From Pogonophryne albipinna (taxonomy: Eukaryota > Chordata > Actinopteri > Perciformes > Artedidraconidae): a DNA stretch of 64,000 bases. Shown piece after piece: positions 9,410-20,803 of the stretch. The notes below the pieces were generated by a model. The model searched no databases. It was not told the DNA's origin and saw nothing but the letters and a program-made list of their open reading frames with translations. Both the position numbers and the translations under genes were made by a program. The DNA lies in the NCBI GenBank assembly GCA_028583405.1, contig CM053244.1, positions 868,001-932,000 of the forward strand, written 5' to 3'. Within the stretch, counting starts at the first letter, position 1. Every line of letters begins with the position of its first letter.

Positions 9410-12355
9410 ATGAAGAGGAAACGTGGCATTGCAAGTTTTTTCTCACCAAAGAGGATAGAAAGTGAGGCTGAGCAACAGGGAAGTGACAAGGTAAATGACC
9501 AGGGACATGAGGAGGTGGAAGGAGATGAAGAACAGCAACAGGAAAGTGTCAGTGATGAGATAGAAGGCAAAGATGAACAGGGACAGGAGGAGGAAGGAGA
9601 ACACAACATAGAAGAAGAGACGGAAGAGGGAGAGCATCACATAGACAAGGTGCAAGAGGGGGAGAGCGAGAGACAACAAGACGGCATGCAGAGCTCAGAC
9701 AGTGAGGGGGAAAGGAATATTCCTAAGCCCTTGCAACCAACGGCCAGTCGAGTTGGTCCACATGGTATGAAAATTGTTAATACAAAGTATAATGCATCTG
9801 AATAAGATGCAAAAATCACACAAAAGGACATTTTGCAAAACAGTTTATTTAAGAGACAGGGCTAGCCTCAGTCTAATAAATATATTATTAATTCAAAAAA
9901 ATTATGTTTGCTTACCTTAGATAGTTTTGAGTATGAGGAAAAGGGTAGATTGTGAGTATTTTGTGTACAATGTATTTTAGACCTATTATAGCAGCTGAGG
10001 TTGAAATTCAAAAATGACCCAAAACAATACACACCCAGGCCAAACTGTTGTGCTGCACGCATTAACACAGCCAGTAGGTTAAACACATATTGAATAAATG
10101 ACAGCTCCAAACTGTGTTATATTTAGTTGATTATAATGTGTAATCAGTTAAGCTCTATTCCAGTTTGAATATGTTTTACTCCCATTTTCTAGACATATCC
10201 AAGTCCAGGTGTAAGGAGCCAGCTCAGCCGACACGGGAGAGTTTCCCCAAGACCCTTCAGAGAGGAGCCAGAAGAAGCTTCAGAACGGACTGGTACAAAA
10301 CTCATTCATGGCTTGAGTACTCACAGTCCAATGATTCAGCGTATTGTTTCCCCTGTAGACATTTCTCTTTACCTGATGCCCCCAAGACCGTTTTCACCTC
10401 AATTGACGGGTATCGTAACTGGAAAAAGGCCACAATGAAAGACAGTGGTTTCTGTTCTCATGCCCGATCTGAAAGCCATGTAAATGCAATGTTTGCATGG
10501 GGAGAAAACAAGAAAATGAGTGACAGAAATACCTCGATGATGGGAATAATGGATGAGCAAAATAAGAAACGGGTGATTGGAAATCAAAACTACATGAAAA
10601 CACTAGCTGAGATTCTGATTCTAACTGCCACAGAAAACACAGCCCAGCGGGGTCACAGGGAGAATCCTGACTCAGAAAAAAAATGTGTTTTTTTAGCTAT
10701 GTTAGATTTGCTGGGAAACCATGATCCTATGATTAAAAAAAGACTTGAAAAGCAAGCTAAAAATGCAACATACACCAGTAAAACTATCCAAAACGAGATA
10801 CTGGAATGTTTGGCTGCAATGGTTAAGGAAGAAATAATTCAAGAGGTTAAAAAGAGCAGGCAGTTTGCAGTTATTGTAGACGAAACTAAAGATCTTCAGA
10901 AAAAAGAGCACATTTAATTTGTTCTGAGATACTATTACAATGGTGTTGTTCACGAGAGCTTTCTGGAGTTTGATGTGGCAGAATGCCTGGATGCTGCTGC
11001 GTTAAGTGGTAAGATTATTTGTTTTCTTGAAAAACATGGGCTGGAGTATAAAGAAAACTTTGTCGGTCAGGGCTACGATGGCGCTGCAGTGATGAGCGGG
11101 GCACATGCTGGTGTTCAAGCGAAAATAAAAGAAGTAGCCAAAAATGCTTTCTATGTGCATTGCAGTGCACACTGCCTAAACTTAGTCATAGTAGACTCTG
11201 TCAAAAGTGTAACAGATGCGGGAAACTTCTTCTCATTGATGGAACGATTGTATGTGTTCATATCTGGGTCTTATGTACACAACAAATGGCTGGAAGTGCA
11301 GCGGGAGATGTTTGACGGTGCACCAAGGGAACTCCAAAGGCTTAGTGATACACGTTGGGCCTGCAGACATGTAGCATGTCGCAATGTTATGGATAGGTTA
11401 CCTGCAATAGTACAGCTGCTTGAAGAGATTTCCTCTGAGAACCATCCACATAGAGCTGTTGAAGCCAGGGGGATATTGGTTCAGATTGATCTGAATTTTG
11501 TTGGATGCCTTGTACTGTTCCCGAAAGGTCTTGAGTGACTCTAAATTGTTGTCAGATATGCTCCAGTCTAAAACATTGGACTTGGCTAAGGCCGTGGAAC
11601 TAGTTGAAGCACTTAAAGAGACACTGGTACAATATCGCAGTGAAGCCTCCTTTGATGAAATGTGGAGTGAAGCACTTGTTTTGTGTGAAAGAAGTAGCAT
11701 TGAAACAACTCAGCGAAAGCCAAAGAGGTCAAGACAGACAACAAGGACCCTTCAAGATAGTGTCATCCCTTCCACTTTGGGACAGCATGTAGTTCCAGGT
11801 GGCAAACACTATTTTTGCATCAATGTGTACTATCCAGTTATGGATAACATGATTGGAGAAATAAAAATACGCTTTTCTCACACAAATTGCAACATAATGC
11901 AAGGTGTCCAGGCACTAAATCCATCAAGTGCTACTTTTATGAGTGAGGAGGCTGTTCTTTTATTGGCTAATGCCTATGATTCTAATATTGAGGATCTTAA
12001 ACACGAATTACATGAGACGAGGAGAGTACTAGAAAGAAAGAAGAAGGAAAAGGGGAGTCCTACCACTCTGATGGAGTTTGCACATTTTTTGGACCCATAC
12101 CAGGATGTTTTTTACGAGTTGTCCAGATTGTGTAAAATAGCAGTAGTTTTACCGGTGAGCAGTGCATCCTGTGAAAGAAGTTTTTCAACTCTTAGGATCA
12201 TTAAGAGTTATTTGAGGTCTACAATGACAGAAAAGAGACTGTCAAGTTTGGCTGTACTCAGCATTGAATCCAAACGCAGTAAAGCTTTGGATCTCAATAA
12301 GTTTGTGAGGCGTTTTGCTGAACAACATGGAAATCGCCGCATTCAGCTGTTATAG
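9410..12355 (+). pseudogene. hAT transposase of ZMYM1-like type (hAT-1)
   Basis: Exon 1 starts at ATG 9410 after an acceptor (cttatag) and encodes KRKRGIASFFSPK and a long Glu-rich stretch to the donor at about 9764. Exon 2 begins at 10193 (acceptor ttttctag). It has a TTF-type zinc finger (SWLEYSQSNDSAYCFPCRHF), then a DUF4371/RNase H-like core with VIVDETKD, GQGYDGAAVMSG and the C-x2-H motif HCSAHC. The C-terminal hAT dimerisation region ends in SSASCERSFSTLR and the frame closes at 12355. It is inactive: an in-frame TAA at 10915-10917 and a 1-bp shift near 11520. The enzyme would move hAT-1 and make 8-bp duplications, which are seen. Confidence 0.85.
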
Positions 12356-12455
12356 CCAACTTGATGCTCTGCTTACGAATGACTCGATGAGCATAGAAAA
12401 CTGTTAACGTGATAAACTTGTGTTAAGGGAAATGTGTACATTTGTCCTCAGTTGT

Positions 12456-12458
<3 letters not shown>

Positions 12459-12490
<32 letters not shown>
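12459..12490 (+). repeat. (TA)n microsatellite
   Basis: About 16 TA dinucleotides. It appears to be the insertion target of the next element, since the other side also continues with atatatata (13535 onward). Confidence 0.9.
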
Positions 12491-12493
<3 letters not shown>

Positions 12494-13535
12494 TGCTGTC
12501 AAAATTATCGCGTTAACGGCGGTAATTAATTTTTTGAATTAATTGCGTTAAAATATTTAACACATTTAACGCATGTGCAGAATGGCCCGCCCCATACATC
12601 CCACCAGTGGCAGCGCCAGGGTATGGCTGGGGTAGGCTACACCCATACCAAGAAATGGCTTAGCCCCTTCATGAAAAATGATGTTAAAGTAAGCAAAATA
12701 AAGTCCGCCAACTCGCGCGGAGTAAATTGCACAGACAGTAGTTAGTCAGATTGATTTCAGTAGCCACTTGTCTGGAAATACCGAAGACCAGAAACGTTTT
12801 TGAAAACTTTTGTCACGTAGTGATCGTCTTCTCAATAGAACATCTTTGATAATGTCGGTGTTGTTGCAGGAAGTCCCGACGGAGAATACTTTTGCTGTAG
12901 TACAGGGGTGCACATAACTGGTACGCAGGTTATGTGCGTAATCTGAAACTTGTGTCACAAAGCGCATTTGCGTACCGACGTACTTGTGAAGCTTTTCCAG
13001 AAGGCGGTTAGATCACCGGACGACAGAGTCGGTCTCCGTGTGCACAGACAGGGCTGCTGTTAACGTCGATCTGTACAACGGAATTGTGCCAAAACTACGC
13101 CAACCGGCTGCGGAGGGATACTCCTCCCCCCTTCACTGGAGAACTGCGCTAAAACAGCTGATCACAACGTTCGCACTCTGTGGTCACGAAGTACTCCACT
13201 AGCCGCCGCCGCCCCCCCCCCCTCTGTCGACTTTCCTGAAGTACCCCCCCGTTGATAGAAATCTACACGTAATGAATTAAGACCCCACGGTTTGATGATT
13301 GATAGGTGTGTGGGCAGTCTTTCATTTTGACACGCAGAAAAATGTTATAATAAACATAGATACTGTATGTTAAATGGATATATCCGCCTTCTTTCATTTA
13401 TCTTTACATTCCCACAACAATATACATAAAGAAATGGCATATTTTTGACATAGTTCGAATGGTGATTAATCATGATTAATTAATTTTTAAGCTGTGATTA
13501 ATCTGATTAAAAATGTTAATCGTTTGACAGCCCTA
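12491..13535. mobile_element. Non-autonomous hAT-like element in a TA repeat
   Basis: The left end TAGTGCTGTCAAAATTATCG and the right end ...CGTTTGACAGCCCTA are inverted, followed on both sides by att/taat-rich subterminal repeats. This is the widespread vertebrate 'GCTGTCAAA' hAT family. The interior holds termini of other elements (cagtggcagcgcc at 12606, caggggtgcacataa at 12902). No transposase frame is found. Confidence 0.7.
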
Positions 13536-13701
13536 ATATATATATATTCTGTACTCAAGCTCTCAAAGGGATGTCATGTTATTATTGTACCACTGTGAGG
13601 CAATATGTGTTGTTATTCTAAGTTAGCTCGGCTGAGCGAAAGGATGCACCTGCAGTGCAGAGTAAAATAAACCATGCCTAAGGGCTTAACAGTTCATCGT
13701 C
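13536..13701 (+). other. hAT-1 interior next to hAT-2
   Basis: Short non-coding hAT-1 sequence. The last five bases TCGTC (13697-13701) are repeated after the right end of hAT-2. Confidence 0.5.
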
Positions 13702-16476
13702 CAGTGATTCCCGCAGAAATGAAATATACTTTGGGGGAACGACTCGTGAAAAATGTTGAGATTTTTTTTCTCAATTCCTGCATTCTAGTGAATTTTCATA
13801 GTAACACTGCACTTCAGACAACCTACAACTGGTGATGGTGTCTAGGTCTTTAAGTGTTAAACAGCTGAGAGCAGTCACTGCTGTTTTTTGTAGTCTTCTT
13901 TCACACACACATCTTACCAAGTGTGTATGAACATCCTCACAAACCAACAAAGAACATGATCTATATCAAATTTAAGACAGAAAACTCCACACTGGTATCT
14001 GATCGTCAATCACCGGATAACTTTATTTTAACTATATACAAACTGGTGAATGAAATGAGCAACAAACTTAATGGTTGCACAGACGGCACAGCCTGTTTGA
14101 GCAGTGGATCCGTCGCGGCTTGTCAAAAAACCTCTCCAGGGCTTTCTGGTATGGAAAGTGTTCCGATTCCGGTCCATCTATGGATATTCGGAGGCATGCT
14201 GCCAGGTGCTCCCCCTGAAGTCTATTTCGCAGGTCAGTTTTCACCTGAAAAGCATGAAAACAGGCACCAAGCATTAAAATAACCATGCAGAAATCAAAAC
14301 AAGTGCTAGAAAATAAAAAAGATGACTGTACAATCATTGAGATGCAGTTCAGAAGTAGCCAGCAGAGGCCACCATCAGACACTTGGGCTTTCTTTATACA
14401 GCTTTTATGCTCCAAAGTTTTTTTTTCATATCCAGGCTGCACCTGTGAAATAATTTGGATGTATGTATTTTCCGTACCCGGTTCATCGTCGAGAAGTCTC
14501 GCTCACAGTTCACACTTGAGACCCGGATCACCAGCCCAGCCGCAGAAAGCTTGCCGAGTAGAGGATAGAGTTCGGCCCACTCATCGTTCTCGCTTGCCAG
14601 CATCTGCATGATCTCAGCTTGACTGTTGTCCTTCAGAAGTTTGGAAAAAGAGCATACAATAAAATTAACCATACGCAAGACAAGATGAATCAATTCTGGT
14701 AAACAAAAACAGGCAAGTTTACTTACCTTGAAAGCTCCTGTGAGGTGGGGTTTGAAGGAGTACCACTCCGTTTTAAAGGTCTTCTTCCCGCCCTGGGATG
14801 AGCTTCCTCGCAAGAATGTCAAGGTTTTCAATGTTGGTGTCTTTGTCTGCCATTGCTGCCCGAGGACTAAGCACAACAAAGGCCCCCAACAACTCGACGT
14901 CTGGGAACCTGTTCTTGAGGTTGCTCTCCAATCCACTCAGGTATGGTTTGAGCACCTGGAATTATAGGTTCAATTTAGTACATTTTTCAGCTCAAGGGGG
15001 AAAAATACTTACAATTCTCAAGTAACAGTTGAAGAGGATGTATTTACTTCTTTAACAAATCTGTTCCACAGCACGTCCCTGGGAGGGTCCTGGAGGTCCC
15101 GTCCCCTCCTGACCCGCTCCTCCTCGTGGCAGATGTTGAATGGCCTAAGTCCCACAGGGTCGTCCAGGTCCGCATGAAGCCGATGGAGGTGAGTCCCGGG
15201 CAGTGGGGCCTCGTCTGCCTCCCAAAAACTCCTGATGGTTGCCAGTGTGGCTGGAACCTAAATGTGTAAAGACATTCAAGATGACAAGATAATGGCTGGT
15301 ATTCCCAAGAGTTAAGCAAGCCCTTTGCCCATATGTCTATGGGCTAAGTGCTTGCTTAACTCCTTGGGAATACCAGCCAATATCTGGAAGTCATTCCACC
15401 ATGAAAAGCATCATTTTTTACATGACATTCATACCTGCGTCTTAATGTGTAAGAAGTTTACGTTGGCCTTCTGGAACACCTTTGAGCGGAGGCAGATGTG
15501 CGGCAACACATCCGCCTGCAGGTACAGGGCAGCGACAAAACGGTATGTTGCACAAAAGGTGTACAGGCCTTTGGCTATTGGACACTTTCTGGTGGTGGCC
15601 TCATCAGCAAGAGCAGAGAGGACGACTGGCAGGTTCCTCCGCAGATTCTGGACTGCCATCTCCTGCGACAACCATCTTGTGTCCTTGACTTCCTAAACAT
15701 ACATAGAAACACTGATAAGAATAAAATAATCACACTAAATGTTCAATTATATTGTGAAAATTGTTGATTACATACCTTGACCTTCAGGTCACTCAAACCG
15801 AGTGTGGTGGCAGCATTGCGCAGGGCGGCTGACCGATTGGCGCTGTTGCGAAAGAAAAGATGCAGGTCCTGTAGGTGGTCGCGGAAGGTGGCCATGTACT
15901 TCACCGTCTCTGAGGCCCCCTTACACGCCAGCGCCAGTCTATGGGCCGCGCAGGCCACAGCCACCAGCCACGGGATATCATCAGTGAGCTGCTTGGCCAC
16001 ACCATTCAGACGACCTAGGTTTAAGATATACATTTAGTGTTGAGGTGTCATTTCCCTCATTTCACACAATCCATCAAATGTAATACTGACTTCATACCAG
16101 TCATCACTGCTGCTCCATCAGTCCCGAGCCCGTATAGCTTGTTAGTCGGGAGCCCCTTCTCCTGAATCACGCGTTTGATGGCAGCAACAACTGTATCAGC
16201 CTTCCCATCGTCCAATGGGACCAGGTCAGACTGGGTAACATTTCAGGAACCAAAAACACATCTATTGAACACAATATAACAATGCATGAATCCAATATTC
16301 CATTTAACCAATAGAACACGACTGAGTAAAAATAGTGAATAGCTTTACTTTACCTTTGCAAGGATCTCCAGTATTTCGTCCACAATCCTGTGGGAGTGAT
16401 AATTACTCCTCTGGTCCAGCTAAGAAAAGGAGATGCATCAATTAGATAGGCTTGTGTGGTATCAGTTCAATTTCAT

Positions 16477-16569
16477 CAGTGGCGCCAGCAGGGGGGGGCC
16501 AGGGGGGGCCATGGCCACCCTGATATATTTGTTGGCCCCCCCACTGGCCCCCCCCTGCTGGCGCCACTG
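16477..16569. repeat. 93-bp palindrome at the left end of hAT-3
   Basis: The terminus CAGTGGCGCCAGCAGGGGGG is followed 45 bp later by its full inverted copy ending ...CTGCTGGCGCCACTG. The left terminus is therefore doubled as a fold-back, itself shaped like a tiny complete element. The right end has only one terminus. Confidence 0.9.
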
Positions 16570-17187
16570 CACACACCACCTCGCCAGTCACGTATGCGTC
16601 GTAGTTTATCTGATATTTAACAACAAATACACAGCCAGTCGCTTGATTTGAGCTTCCAACGCTCATACTGCAGCCCCTCCCTCTCCCACCATGGTAACAC
16701 TCCGATACTCGTGCGCACCACTCTGATACTCGCGCACATCACTCTGAGATTCACACAGACAGCAGCAGGTTGCAGCAAAACGTTTCTTTCTACTGACTTT
16801 TCTACTGACTTGACACAAATCCACCAGACTTCTAGAAGGTAAGTCGTATACGTTCGTTGCCTGTTAAGCCCCACAACACTTTAGGCTTTAGTGTGTTAGC
16901 TTTAGGTAGCAAAAAACGGAGATATGCTTACCTTTAGCTGTTATTCTGATCAAAATGTGTGTTCAATGGCATTAAAACGAGAAAAACGCTGGAAGACCTG
17001 GAAAACAGGCTCGGGGCTCAGTAAAGGCTGGCTTGGCTTCAGGTATAATTTGTCTAAACACACTTTGGCAGCTATCCAGCGTTAGTTTAGCTTGCTAAGC
17101 TAACATTAGCTGATGTCAGTATGCTGAGCTGGTGTAATGCGTAGGCTACTATTAATCACTGCTGTGTGTAATGTCAATTTGCAGAAA

Positions 17188-17328
17188 ATGACGAGAAAGT
17201 CAACAGACATCTCTTCTTATTTTAAGAAGAAGAGTAAAGGAGAGACAGCGCTGGCAGGGGAGCAGCAGCATAGTGCTACTGAGGAGATGGCCATACATGC
17301 TAGAAAGTACATGTGGAACTCTTTTTAG
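17188..17328 (+). pseudogene. N-terminal exon of a hAT transposase (hAT-3 remnant)
   Basis: The ATG at 17188 follows an acceptor (aatttgcag). The 46 codons start MTRKSTDISSYFKKKSKG, the typical short basic N-terminus of ZMYM-like hAT transposases with a D/G-I-x-S-[FY]-F-x-x-K motif, then stop at 17328. No zinc finger or catalytic core follows, so the rest was deleted. Confidence 0.6.
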
Positions 17329-17582
17329 TAAAAGTGAAACTAAAACGTAAGTACAGTTTTATTAATGTGATTGTGACCTTAGTAATCATTTAAGTCTTCT
17401 ACACACTTTAGGTCTGCAGCTCCTTCAAAATGATGGCTCCTTCCCTGATCTGATGGCTTCCTCAGGATTGTAGCTGACATCCTCGTGGATTCATCTTCTT
17501 ATTACAGACACATGCATTTCCTAACATTCGGTCTATATGCTGTAAAATGTATTATCTCTTCGATTTACACACGGCACCTATT

Positions 17583-17873
17583 GCACGTCTGTCCGTCCTG
17601 GGAGAGGGATCCCTCCTCTGTTGCTCTCCCTGAGGTTTCTCCCATGTTCCCTTTAAACTGTGGGTTTTCTCTGGAAGTTTTTCCTTGTACGATGTGAGGG
17701 TCTAAGGACAGAGGGTGTCGTTTTTCTCATACTGATATTCTGAACAATCTGTGCTGTTGTATTTGCTGTAAAGTGTCTCTACTGTAGGCTCTTTTTATTA
17801 TATGTACAGCACTTTGGCTCGACCAAAAATCGTTTATAAATGTGCTATATAAATAAAACTTGATTTGAAACGA
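17583..17873 (+). repeat. Teleost interspersed repeat with ctatataaat tail
   Basis: Contains the well-known teleost consensus pieces gggagagggatccctcctct, tccctgaggtttctcccatg, gatgtgagggtctaaggaca and the tail gtgctatataaataaaactt. It is nested in hAT-3 and is the fourth level of insertion in this nest. Confidence 0.75.
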
Positions 17874-19739
17874 GAATCTATGCAGTTTTTCCTCTTCTGT
17901 GTTCTGAGGTTATGAGCCGACCATTAGTCAAGTTTGTTTTCATAATGTTCTGTATGCTAATTTAAAAAAGGGTAACCAGTTTGTTTATAAAGTATAAATA
18001 TACAAAACAAATGGAATACAAGCTATATGTATTCCTCTCACCACAGTGGCCTAATCTAAAAAAATAGAAATATGTCTCGTCACCTATTTTCTGTCTAATA
18101 CTAAAAGGTGGTGTTTTGTATCATTTATAATGTTTTGAATTTGCTATAAAGGTCAATAATAGATAGTGTTTTTGTGTTCAATCACAGTATGTATTTACCA
18201 TGTTATACCCCTTGTGTTTTTGGGTTCTGTTGAAATAAAATAGTCATGTTTTAAAACTTGATTTAATAAAGTCATGTCAATCATCTTTGATCCCAGTGTG
18301 ACACAAACAGCTTTGTTCTAAAACTATTTATAACATAGAGACATAATATAACTGAAGAACATGTTGTGTATTGTATGTGTTGAGAATGCTGAACATTTTG
18401 TGCCTTACAATAAAGGAACTTATTTAAATTAAGCTGTATTTGTCTTTTTAAAAGGAAAGAACAACTAGCATAAAAAACAAAACAATAAATCACCTAAATG
18501 TTGTTTGAAGTAAAATGTTAACTATCCGTATTATATTCACTTCAGATTAATAGTATCAGAAAATGTAAAATAAGAAACTAAAGTATATCAGTAGGTGATT
18601 CTCTTTGCCATTGTTTTCATCTAGTCTATAATTTTACAACAATTAAATGCTTGGTTTTGGTGGGCCACCCCAAGATTTTCAGTGGCCCCATTTGGCCACC
18701 CCTATGAAACATTTCTGGAGGCGCCACTGAATTTCATAGTGTACAGGGTTAATTACCTTCAGCTTTGCAAAGTAGCTGCAACCCAATAATTGCGCTAGGC
18801 TGAGGAGCTTTGGGTAGTTGTTGTGGTGCGATATTTCATTCTTCATGAGCCAGTATAGGCATTTGAACCCTCCTATGATGGCTTCATGCTCCATGACAAT
18901 ATTGGGCTCAAAAGCCTGCACCACACTGAGGCCTGCACGAAGAGCAAATATTTAATAAGAGTGCATGCCAAACATGGTTAATATCTTTTACGAATTCACT
19001 AGGCTTTTTGTTAAAAGATAATTCTATACCTGAAGCCAGGGACGCCTGCTTTCCCACACTGTATTGATGCAGTTCGGATTTCAGGTGGTGCTGGATCACA
19101 TCCTTCCTGTAGACCGTGTACCCAGCTTCAATAAAGGACCTTTGCCGAGGGCCTTTAGTATGAGGAGGCTTGTGTAGCCTACAGAGCCTGCAAAACATGC
19201 CTTAAAAACCAAAAGTTTGTTGGTTGAATAATTCTTACATACACTAATTGATATTAAACACATACAAATGTAATTTCTACCATTTTTGGTGTTGTACAAC
19301 CAAGTGTTGAAGAGAGGGTCCTTTAACCAGTCAGGATTCCAGCCAGACTTGCGGTGATGAGGAGCTGTAATTATAATGCATTTGGTGTAAGAATAAAGCA
19401 TTTGAAAAGTGCTCTCCTTACTCTGTCTAGGTGAATTGAAGGGTTTGAACTGTGGAAGTTGGAACTGGGAACTGTGCTGTTTGGTCACCTGTTCCTGCCT
19501 CAACACCTGCACCTGCTGCCTCAACACCACCTGCTGCGTCTACTACACTGCCCTCTGCACTCTCACTAGTGCTCACCGTCCCCTGGAATTAACAAGTGAA
19601 TCAAGTTGCATCTGCATTTTCTCTGTTAACTGGTATTTAATTTCACACACCATATTAAATGACACATGGCTTAAAGATTTGTTTATCATTTCAATGTCAA
19701 TTTTATTTATATAGAAAAGTTAATATTACCTGCTCCCCT

Positions 19740-19930
19740 TCAATCAATCAATCAATCAATGTTTATTTATATAGCCCAATATCACAAATGTTACATTTGT
19801 CTCAGTGGACTTCACAGTTTGTACAAAATATCAGTATGACAATAGGTATTGCACTTGTGCACTTGCACAACCTCAAGCCGAACTCTCTTGGTCTTGGTAA
19901 CAAAACTATCCATGCCTGCTGAGTGAATAC
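19740..19930 (-). repeat. Teleost interspersed repeat with (caat)n tail (copy B)
   Basis: Minus-strand element with the tail tatataaataaacattgatt followed by further ATTG repeats, related to the element at 17583. It lies in the right arm of hAT-2; its continuation in copy A is the start of the window. Confidence 0.55.
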
Positions 19931-20024
19931 ATCTAATGTTAACGTACAATTAGCTACCTATGCAGTTTGCCAGTATTTTTTCAATTCATGGGAACAACAT
20001 CTATGATGACCCAGGGACAACATA

Positions 20025-20329
20025 TTTTAACTAGCTAGCATATGCTTATTAGCGTTTTTTTAATGTTAACTAGCTAGCAGATGCTAATTAGTGTTTGTAA
20101 TGCTAACTAGCTAGAAGATGCTAATTAGTGTTTGTAATGCTAACTAGCTAGAAGATGCTAATTAACGTTTGTAACTAGCTAGCAGATGCTAATTAGCGTT
20201 TTTTTAATGTTAACTAGCTAGCAGATGCTAATTAGTGTTTGTAATGCTAACTAGCTAGAAGATGCTAATTAACGTTTGTAACTAGCTAGCAGATGCTAAT
20301 TAGCGTTTTTTATGCTAACTAGTTTTATG
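20025..20329 (+). repeat. Minisatellite, ~36-bp units (copy B)
   Basis: Same AGCTAG-rich array as at 240-545, differing by a homopolymer base. Confidence 0.85.
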
Positions 20330-20762
20330 GCTATTTTGTAAGTTGCACCCACCTTTATTTCTCTCCAAAAATATGAAAAATCTCCAAAAAAAATCTCCTC
20401 AGAAAAAAAGTTTTTTTTAATCACTGAGCACTCATTGCCACCAATGCAAATGCAAATGAGTGCTCACTGAGTAAAAAAAAACAGAAAACACAAATTATAC
20501 TTTGGGGGGAGCCATTATACTTTGGGGGCCCCCCAAAGTATTAACATGCTGTGGGAATCAATGTCGTCTCTGTCTCAACTATTTCTCTCCGACTGCAACG
20601 TATGAGGAAGCTGCCATCCTTAACCTCTTTGTGGGGGTCTAACATTGATTGTTAACATTGATTGATATGACCGCGATTAAATCAGCATATACTTCTGCCA
20701 CCCCTCAAAATCTCCTGCCACCCTCTTGCCACCCCATGAATATTTTTCTAGATCCGCCCCTG

Positions 20763-20789
20763 GCTCTAGCCCACTACACCACACCGCCC
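20763..20789 (-). mobile_element. tRNA-derived SINE, head part
   Basis: The minus strand reads GGGCGGTGTGGTGTAGTGG then gctagagc, a tRNA-like 5' end with an A-box-like sequence. It continues across hAT-1 into 8625-8387. hAT-1 chose its target GCTCTAGC inside the A-box region. Confidence 0.7.
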
Positions 20790-20803
20790 CGCTACGTGTC
20801 TTT

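Larger units (their letters stand above)
16477..18729 (+). mobile_element. hAT-3, deletion derivative inside an intron of hAT-2
   Basis: The ends CAGTGGCGCC and GGCGCCACTG are inverted and flanked by perfect AATTTCAT duplications (16469-16476, 18730-18737). At 2,253 bp it keeps only the first coding exon of its transposase and carries a nested interspersed repeat. The subterminal regions are rich in tggcccc/tggccacc on both sides. Confidence 0.93.
14068..19582 (-). pseudogene. ZNF862-like hAT transposase, 12 exons
   Basis: Exons read on the minus strand with GT/AG borders: 19582-19422, 19364-19281, 19200-19030, 18932-18757, 16419-16354, 16230-16098, 16014-15776, 15692-15435, 15257-15048, 14955-14727, 14630-14478, 14244-14068. 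In order they give HRKSGWNPDWLKDPLFNTWL, a zinc-finger-like segment (FCRLC...HHLKSELH), GLGTDGAAVMTG, the C-x2-H motif ACAAHRLALAC, VKDTRWLSQEMAVQ, and the hAT dimer region with SSVNCERDFSTMNR spliced to VKTDLRNRLQGEHLAACLRI. It is broken: the exon at 14955-14727 needs a frame change near 14790, and the first exon has stops in the needed frame upstream. hAT-3 sits in the intron 18756-16420. It could be a transposon gene or a host ZNF862-type copy; the flanking inverted repeats favour the transposon. Confidence 0.78.
13702..20563 (-). mobile_element. hAT-2 transposon (ZNF862-like), nested in hAT-1
   Basis: The left end CAGTGATTCCCGCAG...ATACTTTGGGGG pairs with the right end, whose reverse complement is CATTGATTCCCACAG...ATACTTTGGGGG. 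Both are flanked by TCGTC (13697-13701, 20564-20568), a 5-bp duplication; some hAT lineages use 5 or 6 bp rather than 8. It is 6.86 kb long including hAT-3. It contains a minus-strand spliced transposase gene, a minisatellite and a SINE-like repeat. Confidence 0.75.
8626..20762 (+). mobile_element. hAT-1 transposon (interrupted by hAT-2)
   Basis: The left end CATGGGCGGATCTAC and the right end ...TAGATCCGCCCCTG are inverted. Both are flanked by the perfect 8-bp duplication GCTCTAGC (8618-8625, 20763-20770), as expected for hAT. Without the nested elements hAT-1 is about 4-5 kb. It carries a broken ZMYM-type hAT transposase (9410-12355), an internal AT-rich MITE (12491-13535) and the whole of hAT-2 (13702-20563). 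Subterminal gccaccc repeats occur at both ends and may be transposase sites. Confidence 0.9.

Noticed and set aside
16993..17030. aggctcggggctca shared with the duplication junction at 8324
   Set aside because: Only about 15 bp are shared with unrelated flanks; a match of this size between two places in 64 kb can be chance.
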